A stretch of 64,000 bases of DNA from Sweltsa coloradensis. Taxonomy: Eukaryota; Arthropoda; Insecta; Plecoptera; Chloroperlidae. Under the pieces are notes generated by a model that was not told the origin of the DNA, did not search any database, and was given only the letters and a program-made list of their open reading frames with translations. Every line of letters starts with the position of its first letter. The first letter of the stretch is position 1. Positions 36,009 through 48,358 of the stretch are shown one piece after another. The DNA is taken from NCBI GenBank assembly GCA_024449915.1, contig JAMZAV010000064.1, forward strand, positions 62,001 to 126,000, written 5' to 3'. The position numbers and the translations under genes were made by a program.

Positions 36009-37732
36009 ATAATTTCTGAATTGTATTAAATATTAATAGCCTGTTGTTTGTGTTTTATAACAAAAATTTTGTTGATACTATTAGAATTTATTACTCCATT
36101 TAATAATTTTTGTGCCCCAAATTACTGCAAATATATAACAAATGTCATACAAATTCAAACGAATACCCCTCAGAGACTAGAGGTGGCTGTCAGTAGGGTA
36201 CGTTTTGTTATTTATTATAATGTGTATAATTTAGTATGTCACGCTGTTATGCGACTGCTCCAAAGTTACCGTTAATAACTATGTCGTGGTGTCCCACTGG
36301 TCTAGACTTGTGGCATAATACACTTTAGTAACTTAGTTTAAGTTAACTTGACAAACAATGTAAGTCGACAACGAACTGAATTGTAGTGTATTGTTCATAT
36401 TTCTAATGTCAGGGGTCGAATTGTTTTACCTTAAGGATCAAGATAGAACGAATGCAGTAAGAAAGTCCTGTATCACTTTTGACGTGTATGGGTAGCCCTG
36501 GGAAAAACTAACATGTGTCCTTACATATAACTTTTATAAGTTGGCGTGTTGTTCATGATGAACTTAAAGTCTTGTATAACCATACATACAGACATCAGGG
36601 AATTGTCACTTTATATTCTACATTTCTTTGTCTTTAAAACTTAAAATAAACTACTAATAAGGTTAGAACATTTGTTAACAAAGCACCAATCTATCTTTCT
36701 CGTTACGAAGCTGAAGGGGATGGGATTGAAAATCACTTTGATAAAACTTAAGTTTCTTGTTAATATGTGGGTTAATTTAATATTCGTCGTCCCAGTTTTG
36801 ACGGAGAGTAACTTTTCCCCCTTCAAAGGTAACTTCATTATAAGAGTGATTGTTATGTCTTGCCTTGACTGTATCTTGGAATTTCATCACTTAATGACTG
36901 GCGTTCTAGAAAGTCTCGTTTAATCGTGTTATTTCGTGATTGGCTGGTTCTGGAGTACTTCCGGTGCTAGACACACGGAGCACGAGAAAATGTGTTATCA
37001 CGGCTATTCCTTGTATCTACTCCCTTAACCGTGAGAAAGCTATGAACGTCGTGAATGAAATAGTACTTTACTCTTGTTTCACTAATTGAATCTAGTCGAT
37101 AAGTCAAAAGCAAAGAAATACTAAATATAAGTTGTACTTGCTCTTTTCCAGTGACGTGCACGATAGTTGCTGTATAAAGTAAATCCGCGAGGTTAACGTC
37201 AGGTACGGATATTTAGTTGGCATAAATTATATCTGTAAAGTATGAACATATTACAGTGTTTAATGTTTTATGTGCCTTCTGCCGATAAAACTAAATAATA
37301 TACATCTTATCGCTATGTAATACCATAGTTTTATCTTGAGCGGAAATATTATTTTAGTGCTTTCATAAATTCTAAATTTCAAGTTTTATTATAATGCTCG
37401 CGTTTTCAAGGTCACTTCATTCACCCGCCAACGTATATAAACCTAGAGTTGAACATTAACCGGCTTTACCCTTACAACTTTTCTGAACTTATTTTGCCCT
37501 GATATATGAATAAATAAAAACTGAGGCAAACTACCTTAAAGGGCAATAAAATTCTCCAAACATAATGAATAGTAAGTTAATGCAGATGAGTTGTTGGTGA
37601 AAAGAAAGTTTATTTGTTTCACCGGCATGTTGTGAAACTGCACTTTGTTATACACTGCAAGATATTAAGAAAATAACAATGTGCTTGAAAGAAAACCTCA
37701 AAATTCACCGTTTAGAAAATACTGCAGAATCA
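36009..37732. other. no gene recognised
   Basis: Intronic AT-rich sequence. Open frames of 64-83 codons on both strands near 36641-37161 have no domain. Confidence 0.45.
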
Positions 37733-37801
37733 AAAGTCCGGTAATTGAATCCAGGACCGATGTATCTTAAAAAAAAATCACGTTACCATGAGCTACACTT
37801 A
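37733..37801 (-). repeat. tRNA-like SINE remnant (minus strand)
   Basis: The minus strand shows GTAGCTCATGGTAACGTG (A-box-like) and, about 45 nt on, GGATTCAATTACC (B-box-like). Stems are degraded. A G homopolymer follows at 37924-37938 on the plus strand. Confidence 0.4.
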
Positions 37802-38408
37802 AGTATTACTCAGTAGGATGAATTCGCTTTTCTAGGGAAGTGCGGGTGATAAGGTTGAGCCTATATTCTTGTAACGCCAAACACCCGGAATTTGGTAAAG
37901 TTTTCCTCGGGGTTAGGTTTCGAGGGGGGGGGGGGGGGTTGTTAAACCGGAACCCGGGAAGATGTTTACATCGACGAACGAAGGGAAATTGTGTTATAAA
38001 ACTTAAAGCCCGTAACACGAGAGCCAACAAGTTAAAACAACACTAAAGTGACGATGAATACAACTAGGTTGCAAGTAGCCCATACAAAGAGTCCTCAACC
38101 ACTCTCATTTGTTACCGCCATCAGTTGACCACGTTCAACACACACCGTACATTGTTGAATTGTCCAAACACATTAGTTTTGTCATTACACGTTGTCAACC
38201 CTATTCAAAGTCGAACTAGGATTAATCAAGTATTATATTTTGGTTGGATGAAACCCCACCGCATTCTACATCCCTCTAAATCAACCACTGATTGGATGGC
38301 CTTAATATCGTGATGCGCTCCGCTTTGTAATGATTGTGGCAGCGGAATATAGTGTGCGGAGTTATTTGAACGTGCATTTCTACAATATTTCATAGCCCTG
38401 GGAACACA

Positions 38409-38910
38409 GCGTTGTAGCTATACTAGGAAAACGCCAAAGTCGTTGTTAGACGAGTGAGAGAGCCATGTGTTGAGTACCCGGTAACATTCCCTTTCTTCCC
38501 CCTACCTAAGGCCTTCCTAGCATATCATAGGCTAAAGTGGCATTATGGCTTACAGTTGACGCGCCCTTATTTAAAATCCCTATTATTTATACCAATATAA
38601 TTATCAAACTTAAATGCAAATATTCCCGGTTAGCGTTGTAGCTATACTAGGAAAACGCCAAGGTCGTTGCTGGTCGAGTGAGCGATCCATGTGTTGAGTA
38701 CCCGGTAACATTCCCTTTCTTCCCCGTATCTAAGGCCTTCCTAGCATAGCATAGGCTAAAGTGGCATTATGGCTTACAGTTGACGCGCCCTTATTTAAAA
38801 ACCCTATTATTTATACCAATATAATTATCAAACTTAAATGCAAATATTCCCGGGTACTCAACACATGACTCACTCACTCGACTAACAACGAACGACTTTG
38901 GCGTTTTTCT
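38409..38910. mobile_element. two AAACGCC-type MITEs in tandem
   Basis: AGCGTTGTAGCTATACTAGG occurs at 38409 and 38633, each followed by AAAACGCCAA..TCGTTG. The intervening about 225 bp are nearly identical (ACATTCCCTTTCTTCC, GGCCTTCCTAGCATA, ATTATGGCTTACAGTTGACG). The second copy ends with the inverted terminus GACTTTGGCGTTTTTCTAGT at about 38890-38910. The first lacks its right terminus. This is a tandem duplication that includes flanking DNA. Confidence 0.85.
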
Positions 38911-38917
38911 AGTCTAG

Positions 38918-38985
38918 TTGGCTAAGGTGCTCTATACCCGAAATGTGGGGGACCTGGGTTCAATCTCCCGATACTAATTACATAA
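38918..38985 (+). repeat. tRNA-like SINE head beside the MITE
   Basis: CTAGTTGGCTAAGGTGC (A box) and CTGGGTTCAATCTCCCG (B box / T arm) at tRNA-like spacing, directly after the MITE terminus. Pairing is imperfect. Confidence 0.5.
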
Positions 38986-39083
38986 CATTCAAGTTTAAAT
39001 TTCGTGAACTGGTCTCGAGATGATTATTTATTTCCTTAGGACTATATATTATTGTATTCATTAATGTTTAAATTCAAATAACT

Positions 39084-39115
39084 AGGGAAACGCTAAAGTC
39101 CCGTCGCGTTGATGG
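39084..39115 (+). repeat. solo terminus of the AAACGCC-type MITE
   Basis: AACTAGGGAAACGCTAAAGTC matches the first 20 bases of the MITE at 34798 with one change and then diverges. Confidence 0.65.
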
Positions 39116-39169
39116 ATGAGCTTTTTTGTTAGTTTTTAGTTTGCGTAGGACTTTTCCTTTGCAAGTGCT

Positions 39170-39268
39170 TTTGGAATGCATTGTAGGTGATTGTTGTCAA
39201 GTTTCTATTGTTACTTGTTAATTGTTATTATAAATCTAAAAAAACTAATATTAAAACCTTTATTCTAT
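39170..39268 (+). repeat. left half of the dispersed host repeat
   Basis: GTTACTTGTTAATTGTTATTA and AAAACCTTTATT correspond to 1488-1533. The sequence stops at the TAT that flanks the long-TIR element. Confidence 0.65.
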
Positions 39269-42200
39269 TAGTCCTTTGCATAACGAGAATGACGGTATAA
39301 AATTTGGGACAAAGGATGACATATATCAAATGAAAGCTTACGACGAGCACTTTTCAAAAAAACCATGATATACCTCTGGCAAATCCAGCTTTCTATGTCA
39401 AAACCGAGGTCAAAGGTCAATTTTGTAATATTTTTATTAATTTTTAATGAAGTAACAAAAAATGTTTGGAACCTGCAAAAAACATTTTTAGGAAGATGAA
39501 TGTTACAAATTTATATAAAAAAATAAACATTAACCACTTGACCTTTTTGACCTTGATTAGGGTCGATTTTCTCAACTTGGTCAAATTGCTTAATTTCTGT
39601 CGATTTCTTGGACTATATTCATTATATACACGTACTTACTTGTAAATTCTTTATATTTAAGAGTTATAATCGTTATTACACTGTTTATATGGTATCCATT
39701 CAAAATGGCGGTCAAAGGTCAATAGGTAAGGATCGTCAAAATCCGTCTTATTACTAAAATATTACTGTGGGTACTCTAAAGACGTAGAATTTAAATTGTA
39801 ATAATAATTAACAATAGTGAATAATAGTAGTACGCCATAGTCTTAATAAGACGTATTTCTTCTAGCTAATTTTGAAATAACTGAATATATTTGTTAGTCT
39901 TCAACGTTCCGGGTATTTCGGAATTGGTCTGCTGTTGTAACAAAATAAATGCATTTCTAGAACAAACATGATCATGTTCAGATAAGACGATTTGATATAG
40001 TGTGATATGTTTTTTACCTTAGCAGTTACTGTCCAAATCGTAGGATCCATCAACTTTTGAATCACTGGAATTTCCATGCTGGGTGCCGACATTCGAACTA
40101 TCTTTTAGCTTACAAGCATGGGTACACTTCAGTTGAGCCAAACACTCGCAGGTCAGCATCTTGCAAATACGGGAACAGTTGCAGGCTAGGAGATTCATGA
40201 CGGCCATAGGTGCTGGAGTTCCACCATGCACTCCATGCTCAGATATCCTTCTGCCATGGTTTTCCATCCATAGCCACTTGGATCAGGAACATCAGGTTTG
40301 GCTTCCAAGCAACGTATCCAGACCGCTGTTTGGTAGTTCGCTCGCAGGATGTGAAGCAGTAGGCAGTCGTTACAAGGTGTAACCGATCACACTTGATATC
40401 TCCACACTTACTCATATAAAACTCGTAGCGCAGCTGGTTGACGCTTGATAGAGACGTAGTCAAACAGTACAGTTTACGGGACAAAATCTCGAGTTTTATA
40501 TTTATATCGTTAGAAAAACTCTCCAGTCATGACCCAGCTTGCTTATCTCGACACAGAATGTGAATGTTTTTTTCATGGTATTCAAAGCTATCTTTTCTCC
40601 TTTACCACTGAAGGACCTCACCGAGTTAAAACCAGATAGTGCATGGAGGCCAGGGAGGGCGTTGCATATTTCGAATCCCAACGAACTTGCTAGTATTGAT
40701 ACATCAGCATATTGTGCTCGATTTCTGGTGCCTCTTTTTAAAAACATTGCTATACCTATTCTGAAAGAAGCCAAAAGGCTTGGAAACAAAGACATTGATG
40801 TCAGCTAAAACAATCACTGATGATTTAAACCCATTCACTGATTGTATGCTTGGCGTGAAGAAGAATAAGAGTGTCTGCTTCTTCATATAAAGAAATCAGT
40901 TCTGGACACAGTTTCCCATTCATCACCTAGTAATTGATAGCATTTTACTTCACATGTGACATATTATGTTCTATCACCAAGTGTATTTTTATGTTGATCT
41001 GACTTCCAATATTCATACATAAACTTTATAAGCTTGGATTTGTCTTTGGGGTTTTGCAGAAAGCCTCGCCAGTTCCTTATGCAGTGTCCAGAGGTCACAT
41101 GCTGCACTTCAAGGGAGTTAATATTTCCTCCTCTTTGCTGCCGTTCCGAGTTTTAATCGAAGTCTCTCTGTAGACGTCGAAACTACGTCCATCCTTTGGC
41201 ATCCGAATGCTTCTCCTAATACTGATGTTAATATGTAAGACGAAATCTCACCAAACGTCTTGTCGTTATGATTACCAGCTTGTACTATACTCATGGCATC
41301 GATTATACAAAACTTTTGTATCATCCATAAACTCAGCATGTGCAGTGATATTTTCGATCTCAATCCCACAGAACCAACTTATTTGTCTTTCGTACAGTGT
41401 CATCTGGTGCTGCTAGAGACCATGGAAGAGGTCCCAGTGGATGTGCCAATACGTCTTCAACTGACGACATTCAGCTATCATAATTATTCGCCCAAAAAGT
41501 TTCCTGTCTGCTTTAAATTCTATTTGTTTTCCAGCCTTTGTTGTCTTCAGTGTTTTGTTTAATGATGTAAATGTCTGCAAAAATTTCCTTTTAAGTGGCT
41601 CATAAAAAGCTTGAGATGGAGCGTTTTCAACAAAACAAATATCCTAAAAGTGGTGTAAGCATCATCACCCACTACTTGAGCATTCAATAGATCGCATGCT
41701 TTTGATGTTGCTTTGGTTCCGGTAGATAGACTTATATAAATCCAGTAGTCCAAATCCCAATCGAAATAAATTAATCCACTCGTTACCCAACAGATAGCAG
41801 ACAGAAAAGTACGTCATTTTCGTCATCTATGATTCTGGCCTTTTAAGATCCTGGTGCTGAAATCCTACGCGTTTTCTAGAGCAAACCTATCGTAGTTGAC
41901 GTAGACAGGACGATTTATACTCGTTTTTTAATAGCTTTAGGTTTGAGACTTAATCCATTTGTACCACCGTCGGCTTGCGTGTCTTTATTTATGTTTCCTC
42001 AATGTCTGGTCGACCGGGATTCTGGAGAACGGATTTGAATCGCCAAGTTGAACTGAAAACTCAGCAGACATGAAATGTGCATGCAGTTCAGGATGGTTCT
42101 CAGGCAGTTGTAACATATCTAGATAGTACACAGGTAGTGTTTGTGGTTTGGGAAAGAAGAAAGGAGACCAACCCGCTTACCTTAAACGATGGCCAGCTGC

Positions 42201-43199
42201 GTGAAACTGGCTGGTTAACATAAATATTTACAAAACAAGATACACAATGTCGTACGTTTCGGCCAACGCGGCCTTGGTCACCGACCGGTATCTTACATAA
42301 TTAACTTTATCGTATGCAAAGCAAAATGGCAATTTATCACGTATTGCAGAACAGATGCATAATCCAATGTCCCTTTTCGGGTGCTTCGTACCAAACGTAG
42401 TAAGTAGTATTTCCACCATCTCAAATAGGAAATCCAGAACGTAGATAGTTCGTTGTTTTCGTTCTTCATGCATGTTCTTCTTCAGGCATCGACAGAAAAA
42501 CAGATATGACGAAAACGCCTCCAGCGGCTGGGAATTCGCCCTACTCCCCGTAGTGCCCGCAGGAGTAGAATTTTTGCCTTGACAAGACATTGTAGACAAA
42601 ATAAATAGGTATTAACGCGAGTACAATATTTCCACAATTTACTTTTCTAATTCAAATTGCTTTTAAAATTCTACGTCTTTAGAGTACCCACAAGTATTAT
42701 TTAAGAAATTCGGCGAAGTTTGATGGTCCTTACCTAATGACCTTTGACCACCATTTTGAATTAATACCATACAAACAGTATGATAATGATAAGAACTCTT
42801 TGATGTAAAGTATTTACAAGTAAGTACGTGTATATAATGAATATAGTTCAATAAATCGACAGAAATTGCGCAATTTGACCAAGTTGAGGAAATCGACCAC
42901 AATCAAGGTCAAAAAGGTCAAGTGGGTTATATTTGTATTTTTTTTTTAAATTTCGAACATTTTTCTTTCTAAAAATGTTTATTAAAGTATTCAAACATTT
43001 TCTGTTACTTAATTAAAAATTATTTAAAATATTTTAAATTTGACCTTTGACCTCGGTTTTGACATAGAAAGCTGGATTTGCCAGAGGTATATCATGGTTT
43101 ATTGAAAGTGCTCGTCGTAAGCTTTAATTTGATATATATCATCCTTTGTCCCAAATTTTATACCGGTCATGCCTTTTTGGAGTGTTATGCAAAGGACTA
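39269..43199 (-). mobile_element. long-TIR DNA transposon (3.9 kb) with decayed coding region
   Basis: Both ends read inward TAGTCCTTTGCATAAC, a perfect 16-bp start to inverted repeats of roughly 525-540 bp (39269 to about 39795 and about 42660 to 43199), with shared blocks such as GCTTACGACGAGCACTTT and GACCTCGGTTTTGACATAG. TAT flanks both ends (39266-39268, 43200-43202), a likely 3-bp target duplication. The flanks together resemble the uninterrupted repeat at 1470-1650. Between the TIRs the minus strand holds remnants of one coding region. Superfamily is unresolved: a 3-bp duplication would suit PIF/Harbinger, but no Harbinger transposase was seen. Confidence 0.82.
40019..42599 (-). pseudogene. 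degenerate element-borne gene, uncharacterised invertebrate family with CXC-like C-terminus
   Basis: Minus-strand fragments occur in colinear order. At 42599-42228, KLPFCFAYDKVNYVRY resembles a conserved FAYDk.NYaRY block. At 41369-41118 there is FCIIDAMSIVQ and KTFGEISSYIL. At about 40660-40598, ALPGLHALSGFNSVRSFSGK corresponds to the ALPGfHAftGcDStsaF-type block. At 40183-40112 a cysteine cluster C-x-C-x3-C-x4-C-x-C-x5-C-x3-C resembles tesmin/TSO1 CXC repeats. I recall such block orders from many unannotated invertebrate proteins, often in multicopy, but I do not know their function. Frameshifts and stops separate the pieces, so this copy is dead. Confidence 0.65.
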
Positions 43200-43560
43200 T
43201 ATGGATTCTGGCTAACTTTTTCAACTTTTTCTTTCAGAACGCAATACATCACCATTACCTTAATGTCCATGTAAAATATGAACGTTGTAGCCCCACCCGT
43301 TTGGTCAGAATCGGCCCAAATGTCTAGAAAATATCGCACTAAAAATCGAAAAAAATCGTAAAAGTACGATATTCATGAGAAATATTTCTTCGATTGTACC
43401 CAAAAACGTGGCAGGTCTACGTTCAGAGATTTTGAAGGTCCCCTCCAATTTTCATCAATATCGCATATACCGTTTGCCCGGAATCGTGCGAACAAACAGA
43501 CAGAAAAAAAAAAGAAAAAAAAAACATTGGAGCTAAATTTTTTGAGGTGTCAGTGAAATT
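43200..43560 (+). repeat. right half of the dispersed host repeat
   Basis: 43214-43315 matches 1545-1645. Beyond it, AAAAATCGTAAAAGTACGAT, ACGTGGCAG and CGTTCAGAGATTTTGAAGG match the reverse complement of 30190-30440. This links three loci into one repeat family. Confidence 0.75.
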
Positions 43561-44965
43561 GAAGTCTTCGCTACTGTCTGTTCTGTCGCGTTGAATTCAA
43601 GCACACAAATTTATCACTTTAGCTTGCATTTGGCAACTCGCGGATTTTGTTTACATTTTACTTAAGTTTCTCTGAATCCTTATTATTTAATTGTACTATT
43701 TGTGTTAGTTTTTCTCGTTTATGAAATACATTTAAGAATCAAATTCAAAACATCTACCTGTTCTAACATGAAATGCTAACTAACATAAGTAATAATTTGT
43801 TGTTTGTTTACCGAGGAAAGGTTTCCCTCCGCCCACATTTGATAATCCCTATACATGGGTGGAACTGGAGGGGAGTCGATGGCAAACGGTTCAGTTTATG
43901 TTGCAACCAAAGCAGACAATACTTATTTTTAATGATGGTAATTGAAATGTACTCATCAATAACGCACACAACACAAGTGTGGTATTGGGCACGTGCATCC
44001 AACTGCACAACGATAAATGCACAATCACGGTTATCATAAACTATCCGCGTACATTACCATGCGCTAATGAAATACACAAATATAATGAACTGGAATGTGC
44101 TATTGTTATACATCTACTTAAGCTAATTCGTAAAAAATAAATATTGTAACAACCCTCCCTACGGCGAAATTCTCTGGCATTGCCATACTTTATCACACAG
44201 GGTATATTTACAATCCAATCCAATGAATCTAGTTTTACTGTAAAAAAAAATATATAGTACCAAATGCGACCCAAAATCACGACAATTTCCAGAGCTATGC
44301 ACCCCAGCCTTACATTTTGGTTGGTACTACCTTCTTTCTTGTCATTTAAGTCATCATTTTTTTCCAATATTTTTAAAAATCTTTTACCCCGTTGCTTATT
44401 TTTTCATTCATAGGTTTGGGGGGAAAGCGCACCACTTATTTCTCGGGCAAACATCTTCGTTGCCTTTAGTCCAACTTTCCATCTCTCGTCTTTCTACGTC
44501 CCCTACATCTTTAATACTACTTTCCATCTCTCGTCTTTCTACGTCTCCTACATTTCATGCCGTGCATATTTAATCAAACCTCACAACCTACAACTATATC
44601 TTTCTTGATCTACCCACTTTTAATGCCCTTGCAGCTTAGTAAAATGAATATCTTCTTTAATTTATAATATTTGATAATATCCGTTATTATAACTTTATCG
44701 ATTGTTTCTCCACTTACCTCACATTTATTTCTTAAGAGGTAATCAATTATGGATATAAGCTTTAAAACTACCACGTGTGGTAAATATATAAGCCGAACGC
44801 AAGTGCAATCGACCCCCGCCAGACAGCGCAGTAAAGTGATGCACTTTCCAGAGTTACGATTGCGCTTTTATGGTTGTTGCGCCAGCAAGCATAAAATACA
44901 CAATGGTCTTGTTGCAACATGGCTTTGTTTTTCTGCAGTTTATAGATTACAATCTTTTTTAACGA
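43561..44965. other. no gene recognised
   Basis: AT-rich intron. A 45-bp period duplication (ACTTTCCATCTCTCGTCTTT at about 44474 and 44519) is present. The 108-codon minus-strand frame at 44367-44041 has no recognised domain. Confidence 0.45.
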
Positions 44966-45032
44966 TGGCTCAGTGCTTGTCATGCCATTCTACCTCAGGA
45001 GGTGGGAGTTCGAGTCTCGGTGCGTAGACGAA
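44966..45032 (+). repeat. tRNA-like SINE head
   Basis: GATGGCTCAGTGCTTG (A-box-like) and GGGAGTTCGAGTCTCGG (B box; three of five T-stem pairs intact). Probably a SINE remnant. Confidence 0.5.
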
Positions 45033-47787
45033 TACGATATATGACTTAAGAGCGATGCTCACAGAAAGCAAACGAGGACTATTAATATATAAATAAACAT
45101 CGCATCTCTTAGTTATCGGCAACTATATTTATATTAAAACTTGTTTGCAAAAGTCGTATCAGTCTGACGGATATAGGCTCGTCTCTCGTCTGCAACTATA
45201 TTCTGCATGGATATATTCAAACTCCAGGCAGTTATTGGCATGCACCAGAATACACTTTGATATCGTTATCTAAGTTTATTAAACAGTATTCTTTTCTGTG
45301 AGTGGCACATAGAAGACAAGTAAATGCATTCACGAACTGAAGGCATAACAAAAACGATATATTATGCAAATTCTATGTCATCATATTTGAAATATACAGT
45401 TGTACGTTTCTACTTTAAATACCACATCAACTTTAGTCAAGATCAGCGACTGCTGAGGACGGGCTCAACACCAAAGCTTGAGTACTCTTAGACCTACACG
45501 TACTTATTTATGTACTTATCTCAAGCACACACAAACGTGAACATTTCGTATTCAGAAAGCTTTAAAAGTTGCAAAATAACGAAAGGTTGGTTTAAAATTA
45601 TGGCCCATAAAGAGAAGTTATGTTTTTACCTTACGAAAGAATTGCCATTAACTTAGACTCAAATGGGTCAAGTACACGGAAAATGAAAAGAAACTGTTCT
45701 GGCTTCTAGTTTCTGGGAACAAACGGAACGTTCTTTTATTCATATAATTGCATAATTGAGTTTTGTTGGTTTTGTCGCCGGCAAATTAATTTGTAAAAGG
45801 CCACTGATCAAGGTCGGTTAAATGTCGTAGCAGACTTTCCGGTAACCTCAAACAAATAAAGAATGAGTTTACCCGAAGATTTTAGTAGACCTTGGATCCA
45901 GTTAACTAGCGATGAAATAGATGAAAGTGTAGCTTACTGCTGAGGATAATGACGACTTATATAGTTCATTCACGAGATTATCGAATCGATTCCTGCCACC
46001 GGCAATCACACATCACTATCATGAATTATTCGTCTTATGAGACATCAGAACGCATGCCAACCTTAAGTAGGTTAGATGACCTCGGTCATACTCATTATTT
46101 ACAAAGTGTATAACTAAAAATCACTTCCACGCCAAACCCACCCGTCTTTCACATGCATTCTGGAGCACGTTTTGGCCTATTATTTTCACCCTTCAGTTGT
46201 TACGCTGTGAAAATGTATAGAAAGCACTATTTTAAATATTTACTTGACTGAAGTTCATTGTTGTGTCTGCATGTATGTCATTAGATTTATTTAGTTGTCC
46301 TCCTTTGTAAATCATATTTTTAACTGAATAGGATAGACGGTAAACAAAATTTAAAAAATGCCTTTGATCAGAATACATTTCGACATTTCTAAAAGGTTTC
46401 ACTTGAAAAATTCCTACACATTTTCAATTTTATGACATGGGCTATATTTACCGTCAGTTATAAAAACATAAGCTAGTTTTATCAAGATTAACTCGTTCAC
46501 ACGCATGGATCCTTTCCTTGACAATATCTTGAAATTATAACACTTGAGTGAAAATAAGAGATTTAAACGTGCTCAAAACCTTGCATTTCGCATTACAGCC
46601 GTTTGTTTCCTTCCTCTCAGCTTACTCAAACCACTTTAAAGTACAATATATAAATATTACAACATGACAGGTAATTTATTGCAAAACAAGTAAAGATGTG
46701 TCATCAAATATCAATTTTAAGATATTTTTCTATTATTTGTACACTTTATAGCTCGTTTTTCGCTTTCCGGGACAAACGACTGCTACGAATTGGCTGAAAT
46801 TTTCAGAGAACCTTTAAAAGCTCTAATATTAGACTTTCAAAGAATTTAAGTGCAACCAAATAAATTTATTACGTGAAAAGAGCACTTTTCCACTTTTTCC
46901 ACTTTTGAAACTGAAAATCCTGTAAAATTAACTATTATGAAAAATATCTTCGAAATACATTGTTAGTATCATTATATTTTACCATTTTCTTGTATTGTTG
47001 GTTGAAATTACTTTCAAAATATAATTCTATGCTAACAATGACGAAATGAAGTTGGATTAAAAACCTTTTTAAATAGCGCTCAATCTACTAAAAATGCTCA
47101 TCCTGCAACGCGTATCATCTAAACCTCCAAAAAATCTATACATTTTATTAGTTTAGTTCATGAATATATTTTTAGATCATAATCAAGTATAAAAACATCT
47201 TGCTAGCAACCAAAAAAATGTGTCGAATCTATGCTTGAATCACATTTTAGTGAAATTATTTACACTATTTTTGCCGTGTCTGCAATTTTTAACAATGAAA
47301 TCATATGTTTATTAAAAATTGATTGTATATAATATGGAAAGCACACAGTTACCTACAAATCGGTGTTTTAAAAAATAAAATCGGTTAACCGAGTCCCGAG
47401 TTATGTACTTTTTAAGACAGTAGAGAGTAAGTGTTTCAATGATTGCACATTCAAAAAACAAAATGGCCTATAAAAAAAAACGTATACCACAATTCGAAGT
47501 GACGAACTACCTGGGGCTGTTTCATAAGGTGCATACTAACACGTGGTCAAGTCAGATTTGAGATGTTAAGTGGGGTGAACGAAAAAAAAATCCACAGGGT
47601 TTGGCTCCTGGTCTATTACAGTCTTAAGAGTATTTAATAAACTAAAAATAATTTTTGAACTCGTGGCGCTTGTTATTTAAATTTCCGTAGATTTCAAAAT
47701 AATTATACACGTGTAATAATATTCTAACATCTAGATTCTATATCAATAATGAAGATGAAACGTTGTTGATATTTATCAACTACCTTA
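45033..47787. other. no gene recognised; one 3'-tail hairpin copy
   Basis: 46290-46342 carries TTGTCCTCCTTTGTAAATCA..AACTGAATAGGATAGACGG, a diverged copy of the block at 26055. Otherwise AT-rich with no recognised element. Confidence 0.5.
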
Positions 47788-47795
47788 CATGTTAG

Positions 47796-48350
47796 TAGGG
47801 ATGGGATTTGACCGGTCAAATTCAAATTTGGTCAATTGACTGGTCAATTGACGGTCAAATGTTAAAAATCATAAATTTTATTTTATTAAATAATTAGTAG
47901 GCCTATATTTATTTTTTAAATTTTGTGGTGACAAAAGCTTTTTTTATTTAAAAGCTTGTTATGCATATTAAGTGGCATATCATCATCGTCATCATCATCG
48001 TCGATGCTGTCATCAGTCCCTTTCTCCGATTCAGCTTCAGCTTACCCAGAAGCTATTATATTCTTTTTGTCTATTATAATTCATAATATAACTATATAAT
48101 AAATAATAATTAAAATAAAATATTACTAATTAAAACATTTTTAATTGAAAAAGAAAGAAAGAAATGTTATCGTTTACATAACAATTCAAATTCAATTATA
48201 AAAATTCAAATAATTTTAAGTTTTAAATGCAATATACACATATTATCTATAAGTCAATTGACAGGTCAATTGACCAAAAGTATTTGACCAGTCATTTGAC
48301 CCGTCAATTGACCAGTCAATTGACCGGTCAATTGGCATTGTGCAACCCTA
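47796..48350. mobile_element. non-autonomous hAT-type DNA transposon (555 bp)
   Basis: Flanked by a perfect 8-bp duplication CATGTTAG (47788-47795 and 48351-48358). It begins TAGGGATGGGA and ends TGCAACCCTA, so both termini read inward TAGGG(A/T)TG. Both subterminal regions are packed with (T)GGTCAATTGAC(C) palindromes in several orientations, probably transposase binding sites. The centre is AT-rich with a short (CATCAT/CGTC) tract at about 47980-48005, perhaps a relic of an acidic coding stretch. No transposase. Confidence 0.93.
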
Positions 48351-48358
48351 CATGTTAG

